Under the pieces are notes generated by a model. That model searched no databases. It was given only the letters and a program-made list of their open reading frames with translations, and had not been told where the DNA came from. A stretch of DNA of 64,000 bases from Bacteroidales bacterium UBA2800. Its GTDB lineage: Bacteria; Bacteroidota; Bacteroidia; Bacteroidales; Paludibacteraceae. The stretch spans positions 20,041-84,040 of the forward strand of contig DEHM01000001.1 of the NCBI GenBank assembly GCA_002351925.1. Reading direction: 5' to 3'. The position numbers and the translations under genes were made by a program. Positions 31,837 through 42,700 of the stretch are shown one piece after another; the first letter of the stretch is position 1; each line of letters begins with the position of its first letter.

Positions 31837-32368
31837 ATTTGGGCGGTATTGGGTTGAGGTGAGAGAGGATTTGGTCGGTGATTTCTCTGATGCAACCTTG
31901 TCCGCCGGGGGTATGGGTGATTAATATATCTGCGCGGGCTCCGTCGGCGGCAGTGATAGCTTTGACTTCGGGGCGGGCATTGGGCGGGCAGCAGGGGTGG
32001 CCTACTGCGCGGAGGAGGTCGATGTCGTTGACATCGTCGCCCACGTAACAGACATCGTCGAGTGTGATTTGCAGTTGGGCGCAGATACGTTTGGCCGCTT
32101 CGAGTTTGGTGAGCGTGCCCTGTCGATCGCGACTGCCGACGCCCAGATAGAGGAAGTTGAGATGGAGTTTCTCCGCACGGGCCTTGACGATAGGCGACTG
32201 TTCGGAGGTGAGGATGCCGCAGGGGATACCTGCCTGGCGCAAGAGTACCATGCCCATGCCGTCGTAGACACAGAATCGCTTCGCCGTTTCGCCTTCGGCG
32301 GTATAGTACATTCCGCCGTCGGTCAGACAACCGTCGACGTCGGTCAAAAAGAGTTTAACTGAATGCAT
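31832..32368 (-). CDS. kdsC: 3-deoxy-D-manno-octulosonate 8-phosphate phosphatase KdsC-like (HAD)
   Basis: A 178-residue HAD phosphatase of the KdsC type: VKLFLTDVDGCLTDGGMYY (nucleophile D10, acid D12), DGMGMVLLRQAGIPCGILTSEQSPIVKARAEKL, KLEAAKRICAQLQI and CYVGDDVNDIDLLRAVG. It removes phosphate from Kdo-8-P, a step in making the inner-core sugar of lipopolysaccharide. kdsD lies two genes downstream; kdsA and kdsB are not in the window. Its start overlaps the thiL end by 14 bases. Its stop codon is inside an 11-nt repeat. Confidence 0.88.
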   Translation of the reverse strand: MHSVKLFLTDVDGCLTDGGMYYTAEGETAKRFCVYDGMGMVLLRQAGIPCGILTSEQSPIVKARAEKLHLNFLYLGVGSRDRQGTLTKLEAAKRICAQLQITLDDVCYVGDDVNDIDLLRAVGHPCCPPNARPEVKAITAADGARADILITHTPGGQGCIREITDQILSHLNPIPPKC

Positions 32369-33380
32369 TCCAACCTTGGGCTTTAAGGGTTATTTCTTCT
32401 CCGTTGCGGCCGATGAGGTTACAGCCATGTTCGGGTTTGGTAATATGTCCGATGATATAGAGATCGTCGATGGGGATGAGTTTCTCGTAGTCGTCGAGTG
32501 AGCAAGTGAAGAGCAGTTCGTAGTCTTCGCCGCCGTTGAGTACGCAGGTGACGATATTGAGGTTCATCTCTTCGGCGAGTGCGGCAGCCTGGTAGTCGAT
32601 AGGCAACTTGTCCTCGTAGATGCAGCAGCCGACCTGCGACTGAGTGCAGATATGGAGCAGTTCAGACGAGAGTCCGTCGGAGATGTCCATCATGGCTGTG
32701 GGGCGGACACCGGCTTTGCGCAGGGCTTCGAGAATGTCGCGTCGTGCTTCGGGCTTGAGTTGGCGCTCCAGCAGATACTCCTTGCCCTCGAACTGCAGTT
32801 GGGCTTTGTCGTCGGCCTGCGCCACAAGTTTCTCGCGTTCGAGGAGCTGGAGTCCCATATAGGCCGTGCCGAGGTTTCCGCTGACGCAGATGAGGTCGTT
32901 GAGTTTGGCTCCGTTGCGATAGACGATGTCCTTGGCGGCCGCCGTGCCGAGGCAGGTGATCGAGATAGTGAGGCCCGTCATCGAAGCGCAGGTGTCACCA
33001 CCGACGAGGTCGACGCCGTAGCGTTCGCAGGCGAGGCGTATACCGGCATAGAGGGCATCGATATCCTCGACAGAGAAACGCTTGCTGATGCCCAACGAGA
33101 CGGTAATCTGGGTCGGCGTGCCGTTCATGGCGTAGATGTCGGAGAAATTGACCACCGCAGCCTTGTATCCTAAGTATTTGAGAGGCACATACTCAAGGTT
33201 GAAATGGATACCCTCGAGCAACATATCAGTAGTCATGAGCACTTTTTTGCTCCCAAAATCCATGACCGCGCAGTCATCGCCGACGGCTTTCTTGGTACTG
33301 GGCTGCACGGTGTGCAAGCCTTGTGTGAGGTGCTTAATCAGCCCAAACTCCCCTAAGGTAGAAATCTCTGTTCTTGCCAT
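32355..33380 (-). CDS. thiL: Thiamine-monophosphate kinase ThiL
   Basis: A 341-residue ATP-dependent kinase that makes thiamine diphosphate. The AIR-synthase-related fold is seen in LGEFGLIKHLT, KAVGDDCAV (GDD at 34-36), TTDMLLEGIHFNLEYVPLKYLGYKAAVVNFSDIYAMNGTPTQITVSLG, VGGDTCAS, AMMDISDGLSSELLHI and LNGGEDYELLF. A longer frame extends 96 codons upstream, but it runs through the promoter at 33402-33432 and the adjacent promoter, so the ATG at 33380 is used. It is the first gene of the minus-strand operon that ends at 21678. Confidence 0.93.
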   Translation of the reverse strand: MARTEISTLGEFGLIKHLTQGLHTVQPSTKKAVGDDCAVMDFGSKKVLMTTDMLLEGIHFNLEYVPLKYLGYKAAVVNFSDIYAMNGTPTQITVSLGISKRFSVEDIDALYAGIRLACERYGVDLVGGDTCASMTGLTISITCLGTAAAKDIVYRNGAKLNDLICVSGNLGTAYMGLQLLEREKLVAQADDKAQLQFEGKEYLLERQLKPEARRDILEALRKAGVRPTAMMDISDGLSSELLHICTQSQVGCCIYEDKLPIDYQAAALAEEMNLNIVTCVLNGGEDYELLFTCSLDDYEKLIPIDDLYIIGHITKPEHGCNLIGRNGEEITLKAQGWNAFS

Positions 33381-33401
33381 AAACGCATACAAATTAGCAC
33401 G

Positions 33402-33432
33402 CAAAAGTACTGCTTTTTTTTCATATACGCAA
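33402..33432 (-). promoter_or_regulatory. Promoter of the thiL-glycan operon
   Basis: Minus strand: -33 TTG (33432-33430), 20-nt spacer, -7 TACTTTTG (33409-33402), 21 nt before the thiL ATG. The spacer-to--7 region AAAGCAGTACTTTTGC is also found at the two tRNA promoters. Confidence 0.8.
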
Positions 33433-33460
33433 GTGCGCGCGCAATTTTTTAGGTATTTTT

Positions 33461-33491
33461 TTGCGTATATGGAATTTTTATTGTATCTTTG
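33461..33491 (+). promoter_or_regulatory. Intact promoter in front of the GH9 remnant
   Basis: Plus strand: -33 TTG (33461-33463), 20-nt spacer, -7 TATCTTTG (33484-33491). It faces right and leads straight into the headless GH9 fragment, with no start codon between. Confidence 0.75.
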
Positions 33492-33497
33492 CACGGT

Positions 33498-33638
33498 CAG
33501 CTGAACCAGCTTGACCCGTCGTATGAGACGGAGGCGAAAGAGGCGCTCCCGCTGGGTTATGCCACCAACGAGGTGACTATCAATTGGAACGTCACTCTCT
33601 TGGCCCTCACCGCCGGACTCGACGCCCTCGCGGACTAA
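33498..33638 (+). pseudogene. C-terminal remnant of a glycoside hydrolase family 9 (cellulase-like) gene
   Basis: An open frame of 46 codons ending in TAA encodes PSYETEAKEALPLGYATN followed by EVTINWNVTLLALTAGL. The GYATNEVxINWN segment matches the C-terminal catalytic signature of GH9 enzymes, where the glutamate is the acid catalyst. Nothing of the several hundred upstream residues of a GH9 enzyme remains, and the frame has no ATG. It runs back in frame through the promoter to a TAG at 33450. A perfect terminator follows at 33641-33672. I read this as an internal deletion that joined the old promoter to the last codons of the gene. An assembly artefact is the alternative. Confidence 0.7.
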
Positions 33639-33640
33639 CA

Positions 33641-33676
33641 AAAAGTGCACCTCTTTGCGGAGGTGCACTTTTCTTT
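33641..33676. terminator. Strong bidirectional terminator after the GH9 remnant
   Basis: A 13-bp perfect stem: AAAAGTGCACCTC (33641-33653) pairs with GAGGTGCACTTTT (33660-33672), 6-nt loop, T-rich on both strands. It serves the remnant on the plus strand and the surface-protein gene ending at 33692 on the minus strand. Confidence 0.9.
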
Positions 33677-33691
33677 TCCAGTTTTCGCTTT

Positions 33692-35863
33692 TTACTTTTC
33701 CTGTCCTTGCACAGTGTAGGTTTTCTCGCCGCGGAGGATATAGAGCTCACCGTGACGAAGAATCTTCTGTGCGCCCTCGCGGGTCTGCTCGATAGTCACG
33801 ATAGCCGTCGGATCTACTGGTGCATCGGCGGGAACAATCTGCACCGCTTGGATATAAGCACCTGCGGAAACAGCATCTTCCATGCGGGTAGCGATGCGAG
33901 CGGGAGCGGAAGCCTGTGCTGATGCGTGCAGATAGATCACTACATGGATCGGAGCCGGTACGTTGTACGTCACCTCTGCCCAGCCGAGAGTGGTCTGCGC
34001 GATGCTCACTACGGCCTCGCCTTCCATCTTCACTTGCAGCGTGTAGCCGGCTAGCGTCAGACATTGTACGCGCACTGTGCCTTGTCCTGCGGGGATGTCG
34101 AATACGAGCGAACCCGGCAACAGGTCGATCCAAGCACTCGAACCTGGAACGAGGTCTTCTAAGGCCTGTGCTACCGCTTCATCGGTGAGCGAGGTAGCCA
34201 GCTCCAGTTGCCCCGTCTCTTCGTTATACGTATCGTCTGCCGAAGCGCTGAAGACAACGGTCTCATTGCCCTCGGGATCGGTAGCCGTGAAGTCGATGGT
34301 CGTTACCTCGTCGGCTGGCGCCACTACCGGTACCTTACCGATTTCCACTTCCTTGGCGTATTGCTTGTTCTCGGTAAAGAAACCCTTGTGCATCTCAAAA
34401 TGCACACCCGGCGTCAGGATAGCTACGCCTTCCTCTCCTTCAGCCATCACCAGGGTCTTACACTGGATAGCCAAACCGGTAGAAGTAGCCAACAAGTGCG
34501 AGTTCTTGGACACACCCAGTTCGTTGCCTAACTTGATAGCAGCCATCGGCGCTTGAGCGCTCACTGCACACTGATGAATCTTGAAATACGGGGTGTTAAC
34601 GGCTACCTGATTGGCACTCATGGTCAACTCATCGCGCATCGATTGACCCATTACAATGACCGGAATATTAGCAGCCAATATACAGGTCTGCACGTTTGTG
34701 ATAGAGTTCACACCGTGCAGCATAATGGTCAGCGGGTGCTCCATGCCTTCGTCTTTAATCATTGCGTCAAAGCTCAGGTTAGCACCGTCGATGTTCCAAC
34801 TATTGAGATGTAGCGTGCGGCTCTCGACCTCAAACGTCACGTTGTGTGAACCGTCGCCCAGTACATCCTCAGCATTCAAGCTCGTCACGTTGATGCCCTT
34901 CACGCGCAGACCAATCGTGCTGACGTGAACGATGTAGCTCACGCTCTGTGCGTAGTACTCGGATGTCTCAAAACTCTCCGCGAAGATCAGCGCGTCGCCC
35001 ACACCTTTGATGGTTAACTGCGTACCGTCTTCCGACACTTCGGCTACGTTGGGATTCTGCGACTCAATCTTGTTCATCGGCACATTGTGCGGGTTGTACA
35101 GGATAGGCGCTTCGCAAGGCACACCCAGCTCGGCATATACCGTTGTGTCACTCCAGCTCAATTCCGGACTCTGTTTGGTAGGCGCAGCGGCTTCTACTAC
35201 GATAGAGAACGAATACGTGCATTCGAGGGTCTGGCCGGAACCATCCGCAGAACCATACATATACAGACCTATAAAAGTAGCCGTTCCGACACCCGTCGCA
35301 TGAATCATATCGTCTTCCGTCAACTCAGCGACAAGAATACCCTCAATGGTCTTAGCCGAGAGAGGAAGAATACTTCCGGTTGCTCCCAACAGCGCCGGGA
35401 TGCTGACAACATCACCTACGTGCAGGGTCATTACTTCCGCACCGTTCAGATTATAATGCGCTTCCGGACAAGTCGGCTCTATCGCCGGCGTAGTGTCCTG
35501 CGGCGCAACCACCGTCAACTGGTACGATGTACGACTAACGGCATATTCCTCAGTACCGCCAAATGTAGCGGTAATAGTCGTTGTGCCGGCTGCATACAAA
35601 GTCACCTCACCAGACATCATATCTGCATAAGCCACGTTTTCATCCGAGGACTCATAAACCACTCGGCCCCCTGTACTATCAGGTATTACTACCACGGTCG
35701 GCTCAACAAACTCTTCACCGATTGTGGCTGTCATTTGACTAACACGGTTACCATTCGCATCCGTGAAATACATCGTGACACGCTGAGTCTGACCAAACAC
35801 TTGCATTGCCGGCCAGCTGATTACAGCTGCCAACAGCATCATTAATGTAAATCTTTTCTTCAT
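33692..35863 (-). CDS. Exported Ig-like (Big_2-type) surface protein with T9SS-like C-terminal tail
   Basis: A 723-residue secreted protein. Signal peptide KKRFTLMMLLAAVISWPAMQVFG, then Q. Residues about 25-130 form a Big-type Ig-like domain (IPDSTGGRVVYESSDENVAYADMMSGEVTLYAAGTTTITATFGGTEEYAVSRTSYQLTV in function, cited here by region 35485-35700). A second Ig-like domain follows (about 235-330). Then comes a repetitive beta-rich region. The last 30 residues (EGAQKILRHGELYILRGEKT then YTVQGQ) resemble short T9SS sorting tails. No catalytic motif seen. Start at 35863 is set by the signal peptide and the promoter; 78 further upstream codons are promoter sequence. Confidence 0.78.
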   Translation of the reverse strand: MKKRFTLMMLLAAVISWPAMQVFGQTQRVTMYFTDANGNRVSQMTATIGEEFVEPTVVVIPDSTGGRVVYESSDENVAYADMMSGEVTLYAAGTTTITATFGGTEEYAVSRTSYQLTVVAPQDTTPAIEPTCPEAHYNLNGAEVMTLHVGDVVSIPALLGATGSILPLSAKTIEGILVAELTEDDMIHATGVGTATFIGLYMYGSADGSGQTLECTYSFSIVVEAAAPTKQSPELSWSDTTVYAELGVPCEAPILYNPHNVPMNKIESQNPNVAEVSEDGTQLTIKGVGDALIFAESFETSEYYAQSVSYIVHVSTIGLRVKGINVTSLNAEDVLGDGSHNVTFEVESRTLHLNSWNIDGANLSFDAMIKDEGMEHPLTIMLHGVNSITNVQTCILAANIPVIVMGQSMRDELTMSANQVAVNTPYFKIHQCAVSAQAPMAAIKLGNELGVSKNSHLLATSTGLAIQCKTLVMAEGEEGVAILTPGVHFEMHKGFFTENKQYAKEVEIGKVPVVAPADEVTTIDFTATDPEGNETVVFSASADDTYNEETGQLELATSLTDEAVAQALEDLVPGSSAWIDLLPGSLVFDIPAGQGTVRVQCLTLAGYTLQVKMEGEAVVSIAQTTLGWAEVTYNVPAPIHVVIYLHASAQASAPARIATRMEDAVSAGAYIQAVQIVPADAPVDPTAIVTIEQTREGAQKILRHGELYILRGEKTYTVQGQEK

Positions 35864-35902
35864 AAACCTATTATTTTGTGGGTTAATAAAACATTCCGCC
35901 TG

Positions 35903-35933
35903 CAAAATTAATACAAAATTTCGACATATGCAA
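35903..35933 (-). promoter_or_regulatory. Promoter of the Ig-like surface protein
   Basis: Minus strand: -33 TTG (35933-35931), 20-nt spacer, -7 TAATTTTG (35910-35903), 39 nt before the ATG at 35863. Confidence 0.78.
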
Positions 35934-36023
35934 GAAAATTCGCAAGAATAATCATTGTGATGGTGCTGAAGTAAGAAAAAAATGCATTTTGCTTGGGAAA
36001 AGAGTGTTTTTTTGCAAGAAAAT

Positions 36024-36054
36024 TTGCGTATGTCAAATATTTGTAGTACTTTTG
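36024..36054 (+). promoter_or_regulatory. Promoter of ruvA-sprA
   Basis: Plus strand: -33 TTG (36024-36026), 20-nt spacer, -7 TACTTTTG (36047-36054), about 54 nt before the ruvA ATG. An additional TTTGCAAG motif at 36011-36018 lies just upstream. Confidence 0.8.
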
Positions 36055-36108
36055 CGGGCTTTTTGTGTGCGCAGCGCACCCATAAGCGCATACACATATA
36101 GAAGAATT

Positions 36109-36714
36109 ATGATAGATTACATCAAAGGCATATTGACGGAATTGAACCCGACGCAGGCAGTGGTGGAAGTTGCCGGGGTGGGCTACGCCGCGGCCATCAC
36201 GTTGCCGACATACTCGGCGTTGGTGGGGAAAGAAGCAGGCGAAATAAAACTCTATATCACGGAGATTATTCGCGAGGACACCCACGAGTTGTACGGGTTT
36301 TCAGAAAGGGCAGAGCGGCAACTGTTTGAGTTACTGATGACGGTAAGCGGCGTAGGTGCGGCAACAGCCCGGATGATCATGTCGGCGTTCAGTCCGGAGG
36401 ACCTCAGGATGTTGATTGCCACGGGTAACACCAAGGCGATGGCGAAGGTGAAAGGTCTGGGCACCAAGACAGCGCAGCGTATCATTGTCGACCTGAAAGA
36501 CAAAGCGCTGAAGCTGGATCTGGGCGGCGACCCGACCGAACTGCCGATGGCTTTCGAGGCCGAAGAGAACGGTGTGCGCACCGAGGCTGTCAGCGCCCTG
36601 ACGATGCTCGGCTTCTCCGCGCAAGCCAGCGGCAAAGCCGTGGAGAAAATACTGAAAGCAGAGCCGACGCTGAGTGTGGAAGCCGTCATACGCAAAGCGC
36701 TGACAATGCTATAA
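36109..36714 (+). CDS. ruvA: Holliday junction branch-migration protein RuvA
   Basis: A 201-residue DNA-binding subunit of the RuvABC resolvasome. Domain I is an OB fold (MIDYIKGILTELNPTQAVVEVAGVGYAAAI...YITEIIREDTHELYGF). Domain II has two helix-hairpin-helix motifs (LMTVSGVGAATARMIM and VKGLGTKTAQRIIVDLKDK). Domain III is the C-terminal three-helix bundle that touches RuvB (EAVSALTMLGFSAQASGKAVEKIL). A frame 40 codons longer covers the promoter, so 36109 is used. sprA follows after 21 bases, a pairing familiar in Bacteroidota. Confidence 0.94.
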   Translation: MIDYIKGILTELNPTQAVVEVAGVGYAAAITLPTYSALVGKEAGEIKLYITEIIREDTHELYGFSERAERQLFELLMTVSGVGAATARMIMSAFSPEDLRMLIATGNTKAMAKVKGLGTKTAQRIIVDLKDKALKLDLGGDPTELPMAFEAEENGVRTEAVSALTMLGFSAQASGKAVEKILKAEPTLSVEAVIRKALTML

Positions 36715-36735
36715 GATGTACAAAGGTGTTAGTCA

Positions 36736-39700
36736 TTGAGAAATAGATTTCTACATATAGTTGTTCTATGCCTGTTGCTACTGCCGTGTATCACGACAGC
36801 ACAGACTTCGTCGACGTCGTCGGGTAAGCCGAAGACACTGAAGGAATTGGTGGCAGAGGAGAAAGCGCGTAAGGAGGCAGAGAAGAAAGCTAAAGCGGAG
36901 GAAGCAGCACGTGAGGCACAGGCTGCCAAGGAGGCAGAGGAACGCAAGCAACGCATGACACAGGCTGTGCAGGCGCAGGCGGGCGACTCAACCGCTACGC
37001 CGGAGAAGGCCGCCAGCTATGTGACGCTGACCGACAGCGCGCTATGGGCACCAACAAGGGTGAAGCAGCTCGGCATACGCGACTACGGCGAGTTGACGCA
37101 GCCGCACAGTTCGCTGGATCTCAAAGATCCAGACAACGTGACGACGAGCGTGGAATACGACCCCACCAGCGGCATCTACGTCATCCGCACCAAGATAGGC
37201 GACACGGAGATTAGCACGCCGTATATGCTGACCCAGGAGGAGTATAACCAGTACGCCGAACGGCAGTTGATGCAGCGCTACTGGCAGCAGAAAATAGGTG
37301 AGGTAGAACATAACAACGAGAAGAAGTTCGACATCACCGACATGAAGTTTAACATCGGCCCGGCGGACAAAGTGTTCGGTCCGGGCGGTGTGCAGTTGAA
37401 GATGCAAGGAAGCGCGGAACTGCTCTTCGGCTTCAAACATCAGTACATAGCCAACCCATCGCTCACGCCCCGTGCCCGCAACAATAATATCTTCGACTTC
37501 GACGAGAAGATACAAGCCAGCATCCAGGGCAAGGTTGGTCAGAAACTGAATTTCAACCTCAGCTACAACACCGAGGCCAGTTTCTCGTTCGACCAGACCA
37601 ACCTGAAGCTGAACTACAAAGGCGAGGAGGACGACATCATCCAGAGTCTGGAGGCGGGTAACGTGACGATGGACCTGCCGTCGTCGCTCATACGCGGTAG
37701 CAAGGCACTATTCGGTATCAAGACCAACCTGAAGTTCGGCAAACTGAAGATACAGGCGTTGGTTAGTCAGCAGAACAGCGACGCGCAGACGGTGAGCAGC
37801 AAAGGCGGTGCGCAGATGACGCGCTTCGACATAGGCAGCGACAACTACGACGAGAACCGCCACTTCTTCCTGAGCCATTTCTTCCGCGACCGATACGAAT
37901 CAGCGCTGGCCAATGTGCCGTATATATCCAGCGGTGTGCAGATCAACAAGATAGAGGTATGGGTAACCAACAAACGCGGCAACTACGACGAGGCACGTAA
38001 CATCGTCGGTTTTGCCGACCTGGGTGAAGTAGGGACTCACCTGCAGATACCGTCGTGGGGCGGTGCACCGACTCTACCGCCGGACAACAACGTCAACGGC
38101 CTCTACGAAGCCGTGCGCGCAACACCTTTCCGCGACATCCACCAGGCCAGTGCGGCCCTGGAGGGACTCGGCGGCATGGAGGGCGGCTTGGACTTCGAGA
38201 AAGTGGAGTCGGCCCGCCGACTGACGAGCGGTGACTACACGCTGAACTCTGCACTGGGATATATATCGCTCAAGAGTGCGCTTAACCAGGACGAGGTGCT
38301 GGCCGTGGCGTACGAATATACGTACAACGGCCGAGTATATCAGGTCGGAGAGTTCTCTACCGATGCCAACCCGGAACTGCAAGCTCCGGCTACTCTGGCG
38401 CTGAAATTGCTGAAGTCGACGGCCAATGCACCGCACGCATACGACCCCTCCCGTCCCAACGAACATTACGGCACGTGGGACCTCATGATGAAGAATATCT
38501 ACTCACTGGGCGCCACGAGTATCCAGCAGGAGAAGTTCGAACTCTACGTGACCTACCGCAACGACTCGGTGGGCACCGATGTGCAATACCTGAGCGAAGG
38601 TCCCGACGGCGTGAAGGGCAAGCAGTTGCTTCGCGTGATGAACCTCGATAGGTTGGATCAGAAACATAACGCCAGTCCGGACGGCCGTTTCGACTACCTG
38701 GAGGGCATCACGGTCTTTTCGTCGGGCGGCAAGATCATCTTCCCCGTGCTGGAACCGTTCGGTAGCCACCTGGCGCAAGTGCTGGGCAACGATGCCCGAC
38801 TGATGAACAAATACTGCTTCTTCGAGCTGTACGACTCGACGCTGGTAGTAGCCCAAGAGTTGAGCGAGAAGAACAAGTTCCGCCTGACGGGAAAATACAA
38901 AGGCAGTAACGGCAGCGAGATACGTCTGAACGCGATGAACGTACCGCGAGGATCGGTGACGGTGACCGCAGGCGGTGCGACGCTCATAGAGAACGTCGAC
39001 TATACCGTCGACTACACCATGGGTACGGTGACCATCCTCAATCAGTCGATTCTGGAGTCGGGCACCAATGTAGACGTCAAACTGGAGAACCAGAGCACGT
39101 TCTCTATGCAGCGCAAGAGCCTGTTCGGCGCACACCTGGAATATGAGTTCACCAAAGACCTGGTGCTGGGAGGAACTATCATGCATATGCGTGAACGTCC
39201 GCTGACAACCAAGGTCAACACGGGTTCGGAGCCGCTGGCCAACACCATCTGGGGTGTGAACGGCAGTTGGAAGACTGAGATGCAATGGCTGACCAATGCT
39301 ATTGACAAGATACCCTGGATCAACGCGACAGCTCCGTCCTCCTTCCAGATCAATGCCGAGTTTGCCCACCTCATCCCCGGTCACACACGCGACGTGGGTA
39401 GCACCGGTACGGCATACATAGACGACTTCGAAAGCACGACCACCAATATCGACGTCCACTTCCCCAACCAGTGGTTCCTCTCGGCAACGCCGATGACGTT
39501 CGACGAGTCGAAACTGCTGAACAAGACTGGGTACAACAAGAACCGTGCACACCTGACCTGGTATACCGTCGATCCTATCTTCGGCTATCCGCAGACCAAC
39601 ACGCCTGCCCATATCAAGAACGATGTGAACGCGATGAGCGACCACCGTACGCGTATCGTCTATCAGGACGAGATTTACCCGTACCGCCAAGAGGCTAGCA

Positions 39701-42700
39701 ACGTGGACACCAAGTTGGCAGTGCTCAACCTGTCGTTCTATCCGGAGGAACGCGGCCAGTACAACATCAGCGCCAGCGAGATGGGTAGCAACGGTAAACT
39801 GACCGACCCGAAACGTCGTTGGGGCGGTATGATGCGCCGCTTGGACAACACGGATTTTGAGCGCGCCAACATCGAGTATATCGAGTTCTGGTTGATGGAC
39901 CCGGCGCTGACCAACCCGGACGGCTACGAAGGTGAGATGTATATCAACCTGGGTGACGTATGCGAGGATATCTTGCGCGACGGCAAGAAAGCCTTTGAGC
40001 ACGGTCTGCCTGTCAGCGACAACGACAAAGGCCGCGTCGACAGTACCATATGGGGTTACGTGCCGCGTACGACATCTACCACCGTGGCCTTCAGCAACGA
40101 GTATGGTTCGCGGGCCAAGCAAGACGTCGGTCTCAACGGTCTGAGCACCGAGCAAGAGCAGACATGGCCGGCCTATGCACAATACCTGACTGAACTGCAG
40201 ACGAAGGTGGATCCCGCCGTATGGAACGCCTGGGCAGCCGACCGCTTCTCCCCGCGTAACGACCCTGCCGGCGACAACTACCACTACTACCGAGGTAGCG
40301 ACTATGATCAGGAAGAGGTGAGCATCCTCAACCGCTACAAGCATTTCAACGGTACGGAAGGTAACTCGCCTGCCGCCGAACAGCAGACCGAGAGCTACGG
40401 TACAGCCGCTACAATGATTCCGGATATAGAAGATGTCAACCAGGATAACACCATCAACGAATACGAGAAATACTACCAGTACCGTGTGATCCTGCGTCCG
40501 GACATGATGGAGGTAGGCAAGCAACATATCACCGAGAAAAAGATAGCCAAAGTAACGCTGCGTAACGGCCAACTGGCAGAAGTGCCCTGGTATCAGTTTA
40601 AGATACCTCTGCGCGGCGATAGTGCCGACGTACAGAAAGTAGGTTCTATCCGCAACTGGAAGTCGATTCGCTTTATGCGTATCTACATGACCGGTTTCTC
40701 TCACGAGACCCACCTGCGTTTGGCTACGCTGGACCTGGTGCGTGGCGAGTGGCGTCAGTATACACGCGACTTAGCCCCTGTAGGCGTAGCTGTCAACACA
40801 GGCGCCAGCATCAACGTGCAGGCCGTCAACATAGAGGAGAACAGCAGCCGTCAGCCTGTCAACTACGTATTGCCGCCGGGTGTCAGCCGTCAGACCGACC
40901 CGGGACAGGCACAACTGATTCCGCAGAACGAGCAGGCGATGGTGCTACGCGTGATGAACCTGAGTCCTTCAGACGCACGCGCTGTGTACAAGAACACCGG
41001 CTACGACCTGCGGCAATACAAGAAACTGCAGATGTTCGTCCATGCCGAGCAGATGACCTCCGTTGATCCGCAGCTGCAGGACGGCGACCTGAGTTGCTTC
41101 ATCCGTCTGGGTTCCGACCTGCGCAACAACTACTACGAATATGAGATTCCGCTGCATCTGACGCCGCCGGGACAATATAACAACAATAGCGCCGCCGACC
41201 GTGCAGCAGTATGGCCGGAGGACAATATGTTCGACTTTGCGCTGAAGGTGCTGACCAACGCGAAGACAGCCCGTAACCGTGCTAAACGGAGCGGCAACGA
41301 GGGTGTGAGCAACACGATACCGTACGTCATCTACGACGACGCCTCTGGTAAGCCGCAGAACAAGATCACCGTGCTCGGCAACCCGACGCTGGAGGACGTG
41401 GCTACCATCATGATCGGAGTGCGCAACCACGGTCAGCACGACGCCAGCGGCGAGGTGTGGGTCAACGAGTTACGCCTGAGCCAGTTCAACGAGCAAGGCG
41501 GTGTGGCGGCTATGGGTAACGTATCGCTGGCCATCAGCGATATCGCTCAGGTTAACGTAGCAGGCCGACTGGAGACAGCCGGCTACGGTTCGATAGAAGC
41601 CAACGTGCTCGACCGCAACGTAGACAACTTCTACCAGCTCAGCGTCAGCGCTGCCCTCGAGGCCGGCCGTCTGTTCCCCGAGAAAGCCAAACTGCAGATT
41701 CCGCTCTACGTGTCGTACAGCAACGAGACGACCTCGCCGAACTACGACCCGCTGGATACCGATATCAAGTTGTCGGAGACACTAAGCACCTACGACTCCA
41801 AGGCGGAGCGTGACTCCATCAAGAGCATGGTGAACACCGTGCAGACCTCTACCTCGTTCTCGGTGACCAACCTGAAGGTGAACATCCACTCCAAGAAGAA
41901 GGATATGTTCTACGACCCGGCTAACTTCTCGATCTCGGCGTCCTACAACCGCCAGGCCGAACACTCGCCGGAGATGGAAACCAACTATACTACCGACCAT
42001 AAGGGTGCGTTCCAGTACTCCTACAACTTCAACCCCAAGCCCTGGGAACCGTTCAGCAAAGTGGAGAAAGTGCAGAAAGTAAAGTTCCTGAAGGAAATGA
42101 ACTTCTACTACCTGCCGCAGTCGTGGGCGTTCCGTATGAATATGCACCGTACGTTCAGCCATATGAAGATGCGCGACCTGGCCGGTACGTCCAGCGAGTC
42201 GATGGACCTGACATACAGCAAGGACTTCACCTGGGATAGGCAAGTGGACTTCAAATACGACCTGACGAAGAACATGAAGTTCTCGTTCCAGTCGGCTATG
42301 AACGCCATCATCGACGAAGGTAAGTACACGCCGGAGATTCTGACCGGCAAGTATTTCGATCCGGAGTTCAACCACGACAAGTACGAAGCATGGAGAGATA
42401 CGATCCAGCGTTCGCTGGCACATTTCGGCCGTCCGTACAGCTACCAACAGGTCTTCACCGCCAGTTGGAACGTACCGTTCAACCGTATCCCATACGTAGA
42501 AGCCCTCAGCGCCAATGCGACTTACAACGCCAACTACAACTGGACACGTACCGCCGCATCGTCGGAAGGTGCTGACCGCGGTAACACCGTCAGCAGTGTA
42601 CAGACCTGGCAGGTAGACGGAGGACTTAACTTGGAAACGCTATACGGCAAGTCGAAATACTGGAAGCAGATGACCCAGCGCTACGGCGGTGGACGCTCTT

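Noticed and set aside
33381..33668. N-terminal extension of ThiL by 96 residues
   Set aside because: It spans two promoters and the antisense of the GH9 remnant; ThiL proteins start at the MARTEISTLGEFG methionine.
35864..36097. 78-residue extension of the Ig-like surface protein
   Set aside because: It would bury the signal peptide and covers the promoter at 35903-35933.
38503..40713. A 736-codon open frame antisense to sprA, plus several other long antisense frames in sprA and the symporter gene
   Set aside because: They mirror the codon bias of the real genes (high third-position GC), show no promoter or recognisable domain, and sprA and the symporter are unambiguous.
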